DNA of 64,000 nt from Pseudomonas sp. 31-12 (GTDB lineage Bacteria > Pseudomonadota > Gammaproteobacteria > Pseudomonadales > Pseudomonadaceae): positions 1,426,001 through 1,490,000 of the forward strand of contig NZ_CP029482.1 in assembly GCF_003151075.1 (NCBI RefSeq), read 5' to 3'. The notes beneath the pieces were generated by a model, which worked only from the letters and a program-made list of their open reading frames with translations, ran no database searches and was not told the origin of the DNA. Below, piece by piece: positions 29,917 through 38,160 of the stretch. Every line of letters begins with the position of its first letter. The stretch's first letter is position 1. A program made the position numbers and the translations under genes.

Positions 29917-30612
29917 ATGCGGTTTAGGTGGTGGCTGTTGTTGATGCTGTTGATCATCGGGGCGGCGGGCGTGAGCGTCTGGCGCGGCTGGATTTCGCTG
30001 CCGCCCCAGTGGAACCCTTGGGCACCGCTGGACGTGAAGGCCAAGCCGAACGTTCTGACGCGCTACAAACTGATGCGCCTGCGTGATGATCCGCAATTGT
30101 GTGATCAGGCCTTGAGCAGTTCCGGGTTGCGGGTCACGCATCAGGCCGACAGCCCCGGCGCGACGTGTCCATTGATCAACACCTTGCGTGTGCAGGGCGG
30201 CGATGTCGCGCTAAGCAGCAGCTTCCTCGCCAGTTGTCGCCTGGCGGTGTCGTTTGCCCTGTTCGAACACCATGCCCTGCAACCCGCCGCACAAGCGGTG
30301 TACGGGCAGTCCGTCAGCCGGGTCGATCACCTCGGCAGCTTTGCCTGCCGCAACGTCTACGGCCGCGAAAACGGCAGGCGAAGCCAGCACGCCAGCGCCG
30401 ATGCGCTGGATATTGCCGGTTTCCGCCTGGCGGACGGTCGGGCCATCAGCGTGCTCAAGGATTGGCCGAAGGATAATCAGGACGCACGGTTTCTGCGCCA
30501 GGTTCGCGATGGCGCCTGTGGCTTGTTCAGTGTGGTATTGAGCCCGGACTACAACGCCGCCCATCGCAATCACTTTCATGTCGATGTCGGGCCGTGGTGG
30601 GTGTGTCGCTGA
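29917..30612 (+). CDS. Extensin-like family protein, LAS-type peptidase fold
   Basis: A 231-residue protein anchored by one N-terminal membrane segment (about 5-22). The C-terminal extensin-like domain has SQHASADALDIAGF (H158, D165) and HRNHFHVDVG (H219, H221), the spacing of zinc-binding LAS peptidases such as D-Ala-D-Ala carboxypeptidases, and several cysteines (62, 84, 107, 144, 201, 230) that could form disulfides in the periplasm. A role in cell-wall remodelling is likely but inferred. It starts two bases after the previous stop. Confidence 0.82.
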   Translation: MRFRWWLLLMLLIIGAAGVSVWRGWISLPPQWNPWAPLDVKAKPNVLTRYKLMRLRDDPQLCDQALSSSGLRVTHQADSPGATCPLINTLRVQGGDVALSSSFLASCRLAVSFALFEHHALQPAAQAVYGQSVSRVDHLGSFACRNVYGRENGRRSQHASADALDIAGFRLADGRAISVLKDWPKDNQDARFLRQVRDGACGLFSVVLSPDYNAAHRNHFHVDVGPWWVCR

Positions 30613-30629
30613 GGGTTTTTTGTTGAAGG

Positions 30630-31250
30630 TCAGGCGGCGATGCGCAGGTTCTGCAGGACGATCGGGCGAGCCCAGCCGTTATCGAAGTCGAGTTGTTTCT
30701 GTTGCTCCACCAGTTCTTCGGGGGAGAACGGCGGGAACGGTTTGTCCAGCAGGTCCATTTCGAATTCAGCGATCGGCAAACGCAGCGGGCGCGGTTGTGG
30801 CGCTGGGCCGGCTTCTGGCAGGGGCTGGCCGGCAGTGAGCACGATCGGACGCACCCAGCCACTTTCGAAGTCTTGTTGTTTCTGTTGCGCGACGATTTCT
30901 TCGGCCGGGAACGGCGGGAAAGGTTTGTCGGCCAGGTCCATTTCGAACTCGGCGATCGGCAGGAACAGCGGCTCGGGTGGCTTGACTTCGGTTTCTTTCA
31001 CATCGCATTCGCGCTGGCTGACGATGTGCGCCAACAGCTCACTGCCGACGGTAGGCTCGACCGGGCTTTCAAGATCAACCGGTGGAAAAGTCCCACACGC
31101 CGGCACCACATCGGTCGACTGTTCGGCCAGGGCCTGGGCAAAAAAATCTTGCCACAGGTGACTGACGCCGCTCAGTGCTTGCGAGTTTCGCAGGCCATAA
31201 TCGCCATGACGCGATAGGTAGCCTACGGATGTGGATTGAATGCCTGACAT
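30630..31250 (-). CDS. Protein with internal 42-residue duplication, unknown function
   Basis: A 206-residue soluble protein without signal peptide. Residues 97-138 and 158-199 are copies of one unit (LPIAEFEMDL...GWxRPIVL) identical at 33 of 42 positions, joined by a proline-rich spacer. The N-terminal 95 residues are not repeated. It is divergent from rsmJ and ends 17 bases from the convergent extensin-like gene. I do not recognise the unit as a named domain. A regular codon pattern supports expression. Confidence 0.75.
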   Translation of the reverse strand: MSGIQSTSVGYLSRHGDYGLRNSQALSGVSHLWQDFFAQALAEQSTDVVPACGTFPPVDLESPVEPTVGSELLAHIVSQRECDVKETEVKPPEPLFLPIAEFEMDLADKPFPPFPAEEIVAQQKQQDFESGWVRPIVLTAGQPLPEAGPAPQPRPLRLPIAEFEMDLLDKPFPPFSPEELVEQQKQLDFDNGWARPIVLQNLRIAA

Positions 31251-31343
31251 TTTTCTCGGTCGACGCTCAGCTCTGGCAAAATGCTCGTTAGTTTTGTTAT
31301 CGGCCGTTTTTGCCGATCATTAATTTTTTGAGCGTGTTTTCCC

Positions 31344-32126
31344 ATGATTGAGCAACCTGCGGCCTGCCGCATCCACGTCGAGGCCTCGGCCCCGGCGTTT
31401 CAGCCACAAGCCGAGCAGTGGGCCGAACGCCTTGGCTTGCCTTTGCATGTGGATGACGGCGAGTTTGCCTTGCAGGTGGGCGAACAGGGTTTGCAGCTGC
31501 AACAGCTCGGGCCGGACGCACCCGGGCCGGTGCGGGTGGACTTCGTCGAAGGTGGTGCGGCGCATCGCCGGTTGTTCGGTGGTGGCACCGGGCAGATGAT
31601 CGCCAAGGCGGTTGGCATTGCCCAGGGCGTACGTCCGCGGGTGCTGGATGCCACGGCGGGGCTGGGCAAGGATGCGTTCGTGTTGGCGAGCCTGGGCTGC
31701 GAGATGAGCCTGATCGAGCGCCAGCCGCTGATTGGGGCGTTGCTTGAGGATGGGCTTGCCCGTGGCGCGGAAGATTTCGACGTGGCACCGATTGTGGCGC
31801 GGATGAAGTTGCTCAAGGGCAATTCGATCGAGGTCATGCGCAACTGGGAAGGCGAGCCGCCACAGGTGATCTACCTCGACCCGATGTTTCCCCATCGTGA
31901 GAAAACAGCGTTGGTGAAGAAGGAAATGCGCCTGTTCCGGCCGTTGGTTGGTGATGACCCGGATGCGCCGGCACTGCTCGAAGCCGCGTTGGCACTGGCC
32001 AGCCATCGGGTGGTGGTCAAGCGCCCGCGCAAGGCGCCGTGTATTGCGGGGCCCAAGCCGAGTCATGCGCTGGATGGCAAATCCAGTCGGTATGACATTT
32101 ATCCGAAGAAAGCGCTCAAGCCCTGA
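31344..32126 (+). CDS. rsmJ: 16S rRNA (guanine1516-N2)-methyltransferase RsmJ
   Basis: A 260-residue SAM-dependent methyltransferase. It shows the SAM site [17 protein letters not shown] (about 108-124), acidic SLIERQP (about 130), and catalytic [11 protein letters not shown] (about 180-190). The family methylates N2 of G1516 in 16S rRNA. Length and motifs are normal. It is divergent from the tandem-repeat protein. Confidence 0.95.
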   Translation: MIEQPAACRIHVEASAPAFQPQAEQWAERLGLPLHVDDGEFALQVGEQGLQLQQLGPDAPGPVRVDFVEGGAAHRRLFGGGTGQMIAKAVGIAQGVRPRVLDATAGLGKDAFVLASLGCEMSLIERQPLIGALLEDGLARGAEDFDVAPIVARMKLLKGNSIEVMRNWEGEPPQVIYLDPMFPHREKTALVKKEMRLFRPLVGDDPDAPALLEAALALASHRVVVKRPRKAPCIAGPKPSHALDGKSSRYDIYPKKALKP

Positions 32127-32140
32127 GACCGCGTCGCCCC

Positions 32141-32216
32141 CTTCGCGAGCAAGCCCGCTCCCACAGGGATCTATGCAACGCCGTAGATCCCTGTGGGAGC
32201 GGGCTTGCCCGCGAAG
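32141..32216. repeat. REP inverted pair, tail-to-tail
   Basis: Arms 32141-32172 and 32185-32216 (32 bases, one mismatch) in the opposite orientation from the other pairs (CTTCGCGAGC outward), only 12 bases apart, so a near-continuous hairpin forms between convergent rsmJ and the TetR gene. Confidence 0.9.
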
Positions 32217-32242
32217 GCGCCAGACCAGACAACCAAAATCTA

Positions 32243-32887
32243 TCAGGCTGTCTCAGGCCTATAGGCCCGCATAAACAACCCCACCACTTCCCGCACATGC
32301 TCCTCGGCCGCATCGCCGGTCACCGGCTCGCCGCAGCCATACAGCAAGCGGAAATTCCCGGCGCCCTTGAGCAGGCAGAAGAAATGCTCGGCTGCATTGC
32401 GCGGTTTATCAATGCTCAACGCGCCGCTCTGATCAACCTTGGTCAGCAACCGCTCCATGCCATGCAGCATGCGTTGCGGTCCGGCCTCGAAGAAGATCAG
32501 CGAGAGTTTCGGGTCCTGGCTGCCCAGGGCCATCATCAGCCGATGCAGGTTCACCGATTCATCGCTGTTGATCAGCTGATGAAAGCCGCGCGCGATGTTC
32601 AGCAGCACCGTTTCTACCGAAATGCCGTCCGGCAACTCAAAAAACAGCGTGGGCAACTGCTCTTCGCACTTGGCCATTACGGCGGCGGAGAACAGCGTCT
32701 CCTTGTCGTTGAAATGGCTGTAGACCGTCAGCTTCGACACGCCGGCTTCAGCCGCCACGGCATCCATGCTGGTGCTGGCGTAGCCATTACTCAGAAACAG
32801 AATTTTCGCCGCATCGAGGATGGCCTGGCGCTTGGCCAGATCCTTGGGACGGCCCGGACCGTTGGGTGCTGAAAGATTGTTCGACAT
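32243..32887 (-). CDS. mexL: TetR-family repressor, MexL-like
   Basis: A 214-residue TetR regulator. The helix-turn-helix occupies about 15-65 (RQAILDAAKILFLSNGYAST, GVSKLTVYSHFNDKETLF). It is divergent from an RND adaptor-permease pair with a shared dyad operator between them. In P. aeruginosa mexL is the divergent repressor of mexJK at the same place between rsmJ and plsB by my recollection, so the name is offered by synteny; orthology needs a tree. Confidence 0.7.
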   Translation of the reverse strand: MSNNLSAPNGPGRPKDLAKRQAILDAAKILFLSNGYASTSMDAVAAEAGVSKLTVYSHFNDKETLFSAAVMAKCEEQLPTLFFELPDGISVETVLLNIARGFHQLINSDESVNLHRLMMALGSQDPKLSLIFFEAGPQRMLHGMERLLTKVDQSGALSIDKPRNAAEHFFCLLKGAGNFRLLYGCGEPVTGDAAEEHVREVVGLFMRAYRPETA

Positions 32888-32905
32888 TCTTCGCTTTAAT
32901 ACTGG

Positions 32906-32941
32906 ACTGGTGAGTTTGCTATTAATAACATACTCGCCAGT
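32906..32941. promoter_or_regulatory. Dyad operator between TetR and RND genes
   Basis: ACTGGTGAGT (32906-32915) and ACTCGCCAGT (32932-32941) form an inverted repeat with one mismatch and a 16-base AT-rich spacer. TATAAT follows at 32941-32946, suitable as a -10 for the adaptor gene. The position fits an operator for the divergent TetR repressor. Confidence 0.65.
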
Positions 32942-32980
32942 ATAATTATTCCAAGCACCATTAGCGAAAGGTCCTTCACC

Positions 32981-34081
32981 ATGTTCCGCTATGCCTTGCC
33001 CCTCGCGTTGCCAGTCAGCCTGGCGTTTTTATTGTCTGCGTGTGGCCACGAAGAGGCGCCCCAAGTTACCGTTCGCCCGGCCATGGTCGTGCAGCCAGAG
33101 CCTTCGGCCCAGGCAATGGAAAGTTTTCCCGGTGAAGTACGGGCTCGTTATGAGCCGGACCTGGCGTTTCGCATTGGCGGCAAAGTCAGCCGACGATTGG
33201 TTGAAGAGGGGCAGCGGGTCAAGGCCGATCAGCCACTGGCCGAACTCGATCCTCAGGACGTACGCCTGCAACTGGAAGCCACCCGTGCCCAAGTGGCCGC
33301 CGCCGAGGCCAATCTGAGTCTGGTGCGCGCCGAGCGTGATCGCTACAAGACCCTGATGGACCGTCAGATGGTCAGCCGTTCGCAGTACGACAATGCCGAA
33401 AACCTTTACCGATCCGGTGAAGCGCGCCTCAAGCAAATCAAAGCCGAATTTAACGTGTCGACCAATCAGGCCAGCTACGCGGTGCTGCGTGCACCCCAGG
33501 ATGGAGTGGTTGCTAAACGCGCAGTTGAAGTCGGACAAGTGGTGGCGGCCGGGCAAACCGTGTTTACCCTGGCCACCGATGGCGAGCGCGAAGTGTTGAT
33601 CAGCCTGCCGGAACAAAGCTTTGGCCGCTTCAAGGTCGGTCAGCCGGTCTCGGTAGAGCTCTGGACCCAACCCGATCAGCGTTTCGCCGGACGCATCCGG
33701 GAGCTGTCGCCGGCTGCCGATCCAAAGTCGCGCACCTTCGCTGCCCGGATTTCATTCACTGGCGGCAAGGTCCCGGCCGAACTGGGCCAGAGCGCCCGGG
33801 TGTTCGTCCAGACCGCTGACGTGATACCGCTGTCTGTGCCGCTGTCGGCACTGACGGCGGAAAACGGCGCGACCTACGTCTGGGTCGTCAACGCCAACAA
33901 TACCTTGAAGAAAACTCCGGTCCGGGTCGGTGCCTTCGGCGAGAAAACCGTCCCGGTGCTCGAAGGTCTGAGTGCCAGCGACTGGGTGGTGGCCGCTGGC
34001 GTCCATGTCCTGCTCGAAGGGCAGCAAGTGCGCCCGGTGGATCGCTCCAACCGCGTGGTCAATCTGGCGGACAAGGAGTAA
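32981..34081 (+). CDS. mexJ: RND efflux periplasmic adaptor, MexJ-like
   Basis: A 366-residue membrane-fusion protein with a lipoprotein signal (LAFLLSACGHEEAP). The biotinyl-lipoyl domain (EPDLAFRIGGKVSRRLVEEG), helical hairpin (about 95-165), beta-barrel (LISLPEQSFGRFKVGQPVSV) and membrane-proximal domain follow in order. It links the RND pump to an outer-membrane channel. Four bases before its permease gene; no channel gene is nearby, as with mexJK. The symbol rests on synteny. Confidence 0.75.
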   Translation: MFRYALPLALPVSLAFLLSACGHEEAPQVTVRPAMVVQPEPSAQAMESFPGEVRARYEPDLAFRIGGKVSRRLVEEGQRVKADQPLAELDPQDVRLQLEATRAQVAAAEANLSLVRAERDRYKTLMDRQMVSRSQYDNAENLYRSGEARLKQIKAEFNVSTNQASYAVLRAPQDGVVAKRAVEVGQVVAAGQTVFTLATDGEREVLISLPEQSFGRFKVGQPVSVELWTQPDQRFAGRIRELSPAADPKSRTFAARISFTGGKVPAELGQSARVFVQTADVIPLSVPLSALTAENGATYVWVVNANNTLKKTPVRVGAFGEKTVPVLEGLSASDWVVAAGVHVLLEGQQVRPVDRSNRVVNLADKE

Positions 34082-34087
34082 TCCCCG

Positions 34088-37000
34088 ATGGGTTTCAATC
34101 TTTCCGAATGGGCGCTGCGCAATCGCCAGATCGTACTGTTCCTGATGCTCTTGCTGGCCGTCGTCGGCGCGCTTTCCTACACCAAACTCGGCCAAAGCGA
34201 AGACCCGCCGTTCACCTTCAAAGCCATGGTGATCCGCACCAACTGGCCGGGCGCCACGGCGCAGGAAGTCTCGCGCCAGGTCACCGAGCGCATTGAAAAG
34301 AAGCTGATGGAAACCGGCGAATACGAGCGCATTGTCTCTTTCTCGCGCCCCGGCGAATCCCAGGTGACCTTCATTGCCCGTGACTCCATGCATTCGGTGC
34401 AGATTCCGGACCTGTGGTATCAGGTCCGCAAAAAGGTCAGTGACATTCGGCACACTTTGCCGCCGGGCATTCAGGGGCCGTTTTTCAACGATGAGTTTGG
34501 CACTACCTTCGGCAATATCTACGCGCTGACCGGCGACGGTTTTGATTACGCGGTGCTCAAGGATTACGCCGACCGCATCCAGATTCAGCTGCAACGGGTC
34601 AAGGATGTGGGCAAGGTCGATCTGCTCGGGCTGCAGGACGAGAAGATCTGGATCGAGCTCTCCAACGTCAAACTCGCCACACTCGGTTTGCCATTGGCCG
34701 CCGTGCAGCAAGCACTTGAAGAGCAGAACGCGGTGTCCACGGCCGGGTTCTTTGAAACCACCAGCGAGCGATTGCAGCTTCGGGTTTCGGGGAATTTTCA
34801 GACCGTCGACGAGATCAAGAACTTCCCGATCCGCGTTGGTGATCGCACCTTCCGCATCTCCGATGTGGCCGACGTGCGTCGCGGCTTCAACGATCCGCCG
34901 GCACCGCGCATGCGTTTCATGGCGGAGAACGCCATCGGTCTGGCCGTGGCGATGAAGGATGGCGGCGACATTCTGGTGCTGGGCAAGGCGCTGGAAATCG
35001 AGTTCGACCGCATCCAGAAAAACCTCCCGGCCGGCATGCAGCTGCGCAAGGTTTCCGATCAGCCTGCCGCAGTGAAAACCGGCGTTGGCGAGTTCGTTCA
35101 AGTGCTGGTGGAAGCCCTGGCGATTGTGTTGCTGGTGAGTTTTTTCTCCCTCGGCGTGCGCACCGGCATGGTGGTGGCGCTGGCGATTCCGTTGGTGCTG
35201 GCGATGACCTTCGCCTGCATGTATTACCTCGGCATCGGCCTGCACAAGATTTCCCTCGGCGCGTTGGTTCTGGCACTGGGCTTGTTGGTGGACGACGCAA
35301 TCATCGCCGTGGAAATGATGGCGATCAAAATGGAGCAGGGCTTCGACCGCATCAAGGCGGCCAGTTACGCCTGGACCAGCACCGCGTTCCCAATGCTCAC
35401 CGGCACCCTGATTACCGCTGCCGGGTTTCTGCCGATCGCCACTGCGCAGTCGGGCACCGGCGAATACACGCGCTCGATCTTCCAAGTGGTGACCATCGCG
35501 CTGTTGGCCTCATGGATTGTCGCGGTGGTTTTCGTGCCATACCTGGGGGAAAAACTTCTGCCGGACCTGGCGAAAATTCATGCCGCCAAACATGGCACCG
35601 GTCAGCCCGACCCTTACGGCACGCCGTTCTATCAGCGGGTCAGGCGTTTGGTGGAGTGGTGCGTGCGCTGGCGTAAAACCGTCATCGTGCTGACCGTGGT
35701 GTTGTTCATCGGCTCCATCGTGCTGTTCCGCTTTGTGCCGCAACAGTTCTTCCCGGCTTCGGGGCGGCTCGAGTTGATGGTCGATCTGAAACTCGCTGAA
35801 GGCGCGTCCCTGAGCAACACCGCCGACGAGGTCAAACGCCTTGAAGCGCTTCTGAAGGATCACGCCGGCATCGACAACTACGTGGCCTACGTCGGCACCG
35901 GTTCGCCGCGTTTCTACCTGCCGCTGGATCAGCAACTGCCGGCGGCGAGCTTTGCCCAGTTTGTCGTCCTGGCCAAGACCATCGAGGAGCGCGAAACCCT
36001 GCGCACCTGGCTGATCGAAACCCTCAACGAACAATTCCCGACCCTGCGCTCACGGGTTACACGCCTTGAAAATGGTCCGCCGGTTGGCTATCCGGTGCAG
36101 TTCCGGGTGACCGGCGAGCACATCGAGGAAGTCCGCGCGCTGGCCCGCAAAGTGGCGGCCAAGGTTCGCGAAAATCCGCATGTGGTGAACGTCCATCTGG
36201 ACTGGGAAGAGCCGAGCAAAGTCGTCTACCTGAACGTTGACCAGGATCGCGCCCGGGCGCTGGGCGTGAGCACGGCGAACCTGTCCAAGTTCCTGCAAAG
36301 CTCCCTGACCGGTTCCAGCGTCAGCCAGTACCGCGAAGACAACGAGTTGATCGAGATCCTGCTGCGCGGCACCTTGCACGAGCGCACCGAACTGTCATTG
36401 CTGCCGAGCCTGGCGGTGCCGACTGACAATGGCCGCAGCGTGGCGCTGTCGCAGATCGCGACGCTGGAATATGGCTTCGAAGAAGGCATCATCTGGCACC
36501 GCAACCGCCTGCCGAACGTGACGATCCGCGCTGACATCTACGGCAAGGAACAGCCGGCGACGCTGGTGCAGCAAATCATGCCGACCCTCGATCCGATTCG
36601 CGCCGAACTGCCGGACGGTTACTTGCTGGATGTCGGCGGCACGGTGGAAGACTCTGCCCGTGGCCAGAACTCGGTGAAGGCCGGCGTGCCGCTGTTCATC
36701 GTGGTGGTGCTGACCTTGCTGATGCTGCAATTGCGCAGCTTCTCACGCACGGTGATGGTGTTCCTGACCGCGCCGCTGGGCTTGATCGGCGTGACGCTGT
36801 TCCTGATGGTGTTCCGCCAGCCGTTCGGATTTGTGGCGATGCTCGGGACCATCGCGCTGTCCGGGATGATCATGCGTAACTCGGTGATCCTGGTGGACCA
36901 GATCGAGCAGGACATCGCCGCCGGGCTCAAGCCGTGGCAAGCAATTATCGAAGCCACGGTGCGGCGTTTCCGGCCGATCGTGTTGACGGCACTCGCGGCA

Positions 37001-37153
37001 GTGCTGGCGATGATCCCGTTGTCCCGCAGCGTGTTCTTCGGGCCGATGGCGGTGGCGATCATGGGCGGGTTGATCGTGGCGACGGCGCTGACGCTGCTGT
37101 TTTTGCCGGCGTTGTATGCGGCGTGGTTCAGGATCAAGAAAGAGTCGGTGTAA
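34088..37153 (+). CDS. mexK: RND efflux permease, MexK-like
   Basis: A 1021-residue inner-membrane proton antiporter of the HAE family. It has the expected 12-TM plan with two large periplasmic loops; TM4 carries LVLALGLLVDDAIIAVEMM with the proton-relay aspartates, and GLIGVTLFLMVFRQPFGFVAMLG marks the second half. It exports drugs or biocides with the adaptor upstream. P. aeruginosa MexK handles triclosan and macrolides; specificity here is unknown. Confidence 0.78.
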   Translation: MGFNLSEWALRNRQIVLFLMLLLAVVGALSYTKLGQSEDPPFTFKAMVIRTNWPGATAQEVSRQVTERIEKKLMETGEYERIVSFSRPGESQVTFIARDSMHSVQIPDLWYQVRKKVSDIRHTLPPGIQGPFFNDEFGTTFGNIYALTGDGFDYAVLKDYADRIQIQLQRVKDVGKVDLLGLQDEKIWIELSNVKLATLGLPLAAVQQALEEQNAVSTAGFFETTSERLQLRVSGNFQTVDEIKNFPIRVGDRTFRISDVADVRRGFNDPPAPRMRFMAENAIGLAVAMKDGGDILVLGKALEIEFDRIQKNLPAGMQLRKVSDQPAAVKTGVGEFVQVLVEALAIVLLVSFFSLGVRTGMVVALAIPLVLAMTFACMYYLGIGLHKISLGALVLALGLLVDDAIIAVEMMAIKMEQGFDRIKAASYAWTSTAFPMLTGTLITAAGFLPIATAQSGTGEYTRSIFQVVTIALLASWIVAVVFVPYLGEKLLPDLAKIHAAKHGTGQPDPYGTPFYQRVRRLVEWCVRWRKTVIVLTVVLFIGSIVLFRFVPQQFFPASGRLELMVDLKLAEGASLSNTADEVKRLEALLKDHAGIDNYVAYVGTGSPRFYLPLDQQLPAASFAQFVVLAKTIEERETLRTWLIETLNEQFPTLRSRVTRLENGPPVGYPVQFRVTGEHIEEVRALARKVAAKVRENPHVVNVHLDWEEPSKVVYLNVDQDRARALGVSTANLSKFLQSSLTGSSVSQYREDNELIEILLRGTLHERTELSLLPSLAVPTDNGRSVALSQIATLEYGFEEGIIWHRNRLPNVTIRADIYGKEQPATLVQQIMPTLDPIRAELPDGYLLDVGGTVEDSARGQNSVKAGVPLFIVVVLTLLMLQLRSFSRTVMVFLTAPLGLIGVTLFLMVFRQPFGFVAMLGTIALSGMIMRNSVILVDQIEQDIAAGLKPWQAIIEATVRRFRPIVLTALAAVLAMIPLSRSVFFGPMAVAIMGGLIVATALTLLFLPALYAAWFRIKKESV

Positions 37154-37206
37154 TCTCGGCGGCCTTCGGGCCGCCCGCTCTCTTGCTGACGTTCACCGCT
37201 CTAAAT

Positions 37207-37297
37207 TGTGGGAGCGAGCCTGCTCGCGATGGCGTCGTGTCAGGCAATACAATTTCGCAAATGGACGACCGCTTTCGCGAGCAGGCTCGCTCCCACA
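37207..37297. repeat. REP inverted pair
   Basis: Perfect 23-base arms at 37207-37229 and 37275-37297 (TGTGGGAGCGAGCCTGCTCG type), 45 bases apart, following the RND permease. Confidence 0.9.
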
Positions 37298-37337
37298 GTT
37301 AATCTTCTGAATACAAATACCGTGTACGACACAAAAC

Positions 37338-37368
37338 CCTGTGGGAGCGGGCTTGCCCGCGATGGCGA
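37338..37368. repeat. Solitary REP
   Basis: A single unpaired copy, CCTGTGGGAGCGGGCTTGCC..., 40 bases after the pair. No inverted partner follows within 150 bases. The interval 37369-37460 shows no recognisable feature. Confidence 0.85.
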
Positions 37369-37468
37369 TCTGGCAGGCGACTATGTTTAAAGATCTGCCA
37401 AAACATCAGAACCTTCCCACGAAATTTTCAGGTTGTCTGTCGGAAGCGCGATCTCTAGGCTTTTGGGT

Positions 37469-37693
37469 GTCGCTGCAAAAAGCAGCGACCGGGTTTCGCA
37501 GCCCGGTTAAACTTCAGACGCACAGCGTCCACCATCCGAAAGCGGGCGTTTTTTTATGCCTGTGTTATGGCGGCTGTGCGCGGGAGATCTTCGGGTCTGC
37601 CGGGTTCCTGAAGTCCCGGTCTGCGAACCTGCGTACAGCTGCCACCTTATGTTCGTTTCGCAGCGAACGGTGACAGCTCCACTACTTCAGGAG
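37469..37693 (+). ncRNA. C4-antisense-like structured leader RNA
   Basis: A long 5' leader before a DUF6124 gene. Hairpins: GTCGCTGC/GCAGCGAC (37469-37489); AGATC-UUCG-GGUCU (37585-37598, one G-U); CCGGG/CCCGG (37600-37619) with loop TTCCTGAAGT; these two lie inside a closing stem GGCGGCTGT/ACAGCTGCC (37569-37577 with 37635-37643); then GTTCG/CGAAC (37651-37668). Segments such as GCGAACCTGCGTACAGCTGCC resemble, from memory, the C4 antisense RNA family of P1-type phages and many proteobacteria. The loop is complementary to ACTTCAGGA (37684-37692), which contains the Shine-Dalgarno of the gene. AGCTGCCACC (37637-37646) can alternatively pair with GGTGACAGCT (37669-37678; one mismatch). Confidence 0.7.
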
Positions 37694-37700
37694 TTACACG

Positions 37701-38091
37701 ATGATTAAAGACAGCCCAAATCCTCCATACACGGAAGCAGAACTGGAAAAAGAAACCGACCCGGTTTCCCCCCTACGCCTTTCTCGATTCCAAAAAACTC
37801 CACGACGCGGCAATTCGCGCTCTTGATCACTATTTGGCGCCACCACCCGAAAAAAAGGCTAAAGCTGACCGTCGTTCCAGCTCGGTTTCCGTCATCGCCC
37901 CCAACGTTGATTCCGAAACCCTTTTGGCTCACGCCTGCGAAACCCTCGCTTCGGCAAATGGGATGGCCAGTGAGTTAGCCTTCGGTCTGAACGGACCGAA
38001 ATGCAATCTTATGTTGGCGGTTCAACAGATGATTTCGCTGGCGGAGTTATCGGTAAATCGCGTTCTGGATCAGGTTGATCCGCACCAGTAG
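37701..38091 (+). pseudogene. DUF6124-family gene, frameshifted in a C tract
   Basis: Reading from the ATG at 37701 (SD AGGAG) the start MIKDSPNPPYTEAELEKETD runs into a run of six C's (37768-37773) and would stop at TGA near 37826. Removing one C joins it to the frame YAFLDSKKLHDAAIRALDHY... that continues to TAG at 38091. The joined protein of about 129 residues matches the small DUF6124 proteins common in Pseudomonas (VDSETLLAHACETLASANGM, MISLAELSVNRVLDQVDP). The extra base could be a real mutation, phase variation or a sequencing error. A terminator follows. Confidence 0.8.
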
Positions 38092-38100
38092 CGCAAACGG

Positions 38101-38139
38101 AAAAAGCCCACTGACCTGTAAAGACCAGTGGGCTTTTTT
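38101..38139 (+). terminator. Rho-independent terminator after the DUF6124 gene
   Basis: AAAAAGCCCACTG (38101-38113) and CAGTGGGCTTTTT (38126-38138) pair perfectly, followed by T. It can also work on the minus strand for the DUF4197 gene ending at 38161. Confidence 0.92.
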
Positions 38140-38160
38140 GCGAGTTTCAATTGCCTGGAA

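Noticed and set aside
32101..32313. Short frames through REP elements (also near 19560, 22550 and 37208)
   Set aside because: REP palindromes give recurrent [16 protein letters not shown] peptides that are repeat artefacts.
37341..37673. A 110-codon frame spanning a REP and the structured leader
   Set aside because: Its sequence is a translation of conserved RNA stems; the start lies inside a REP and there is no SD.
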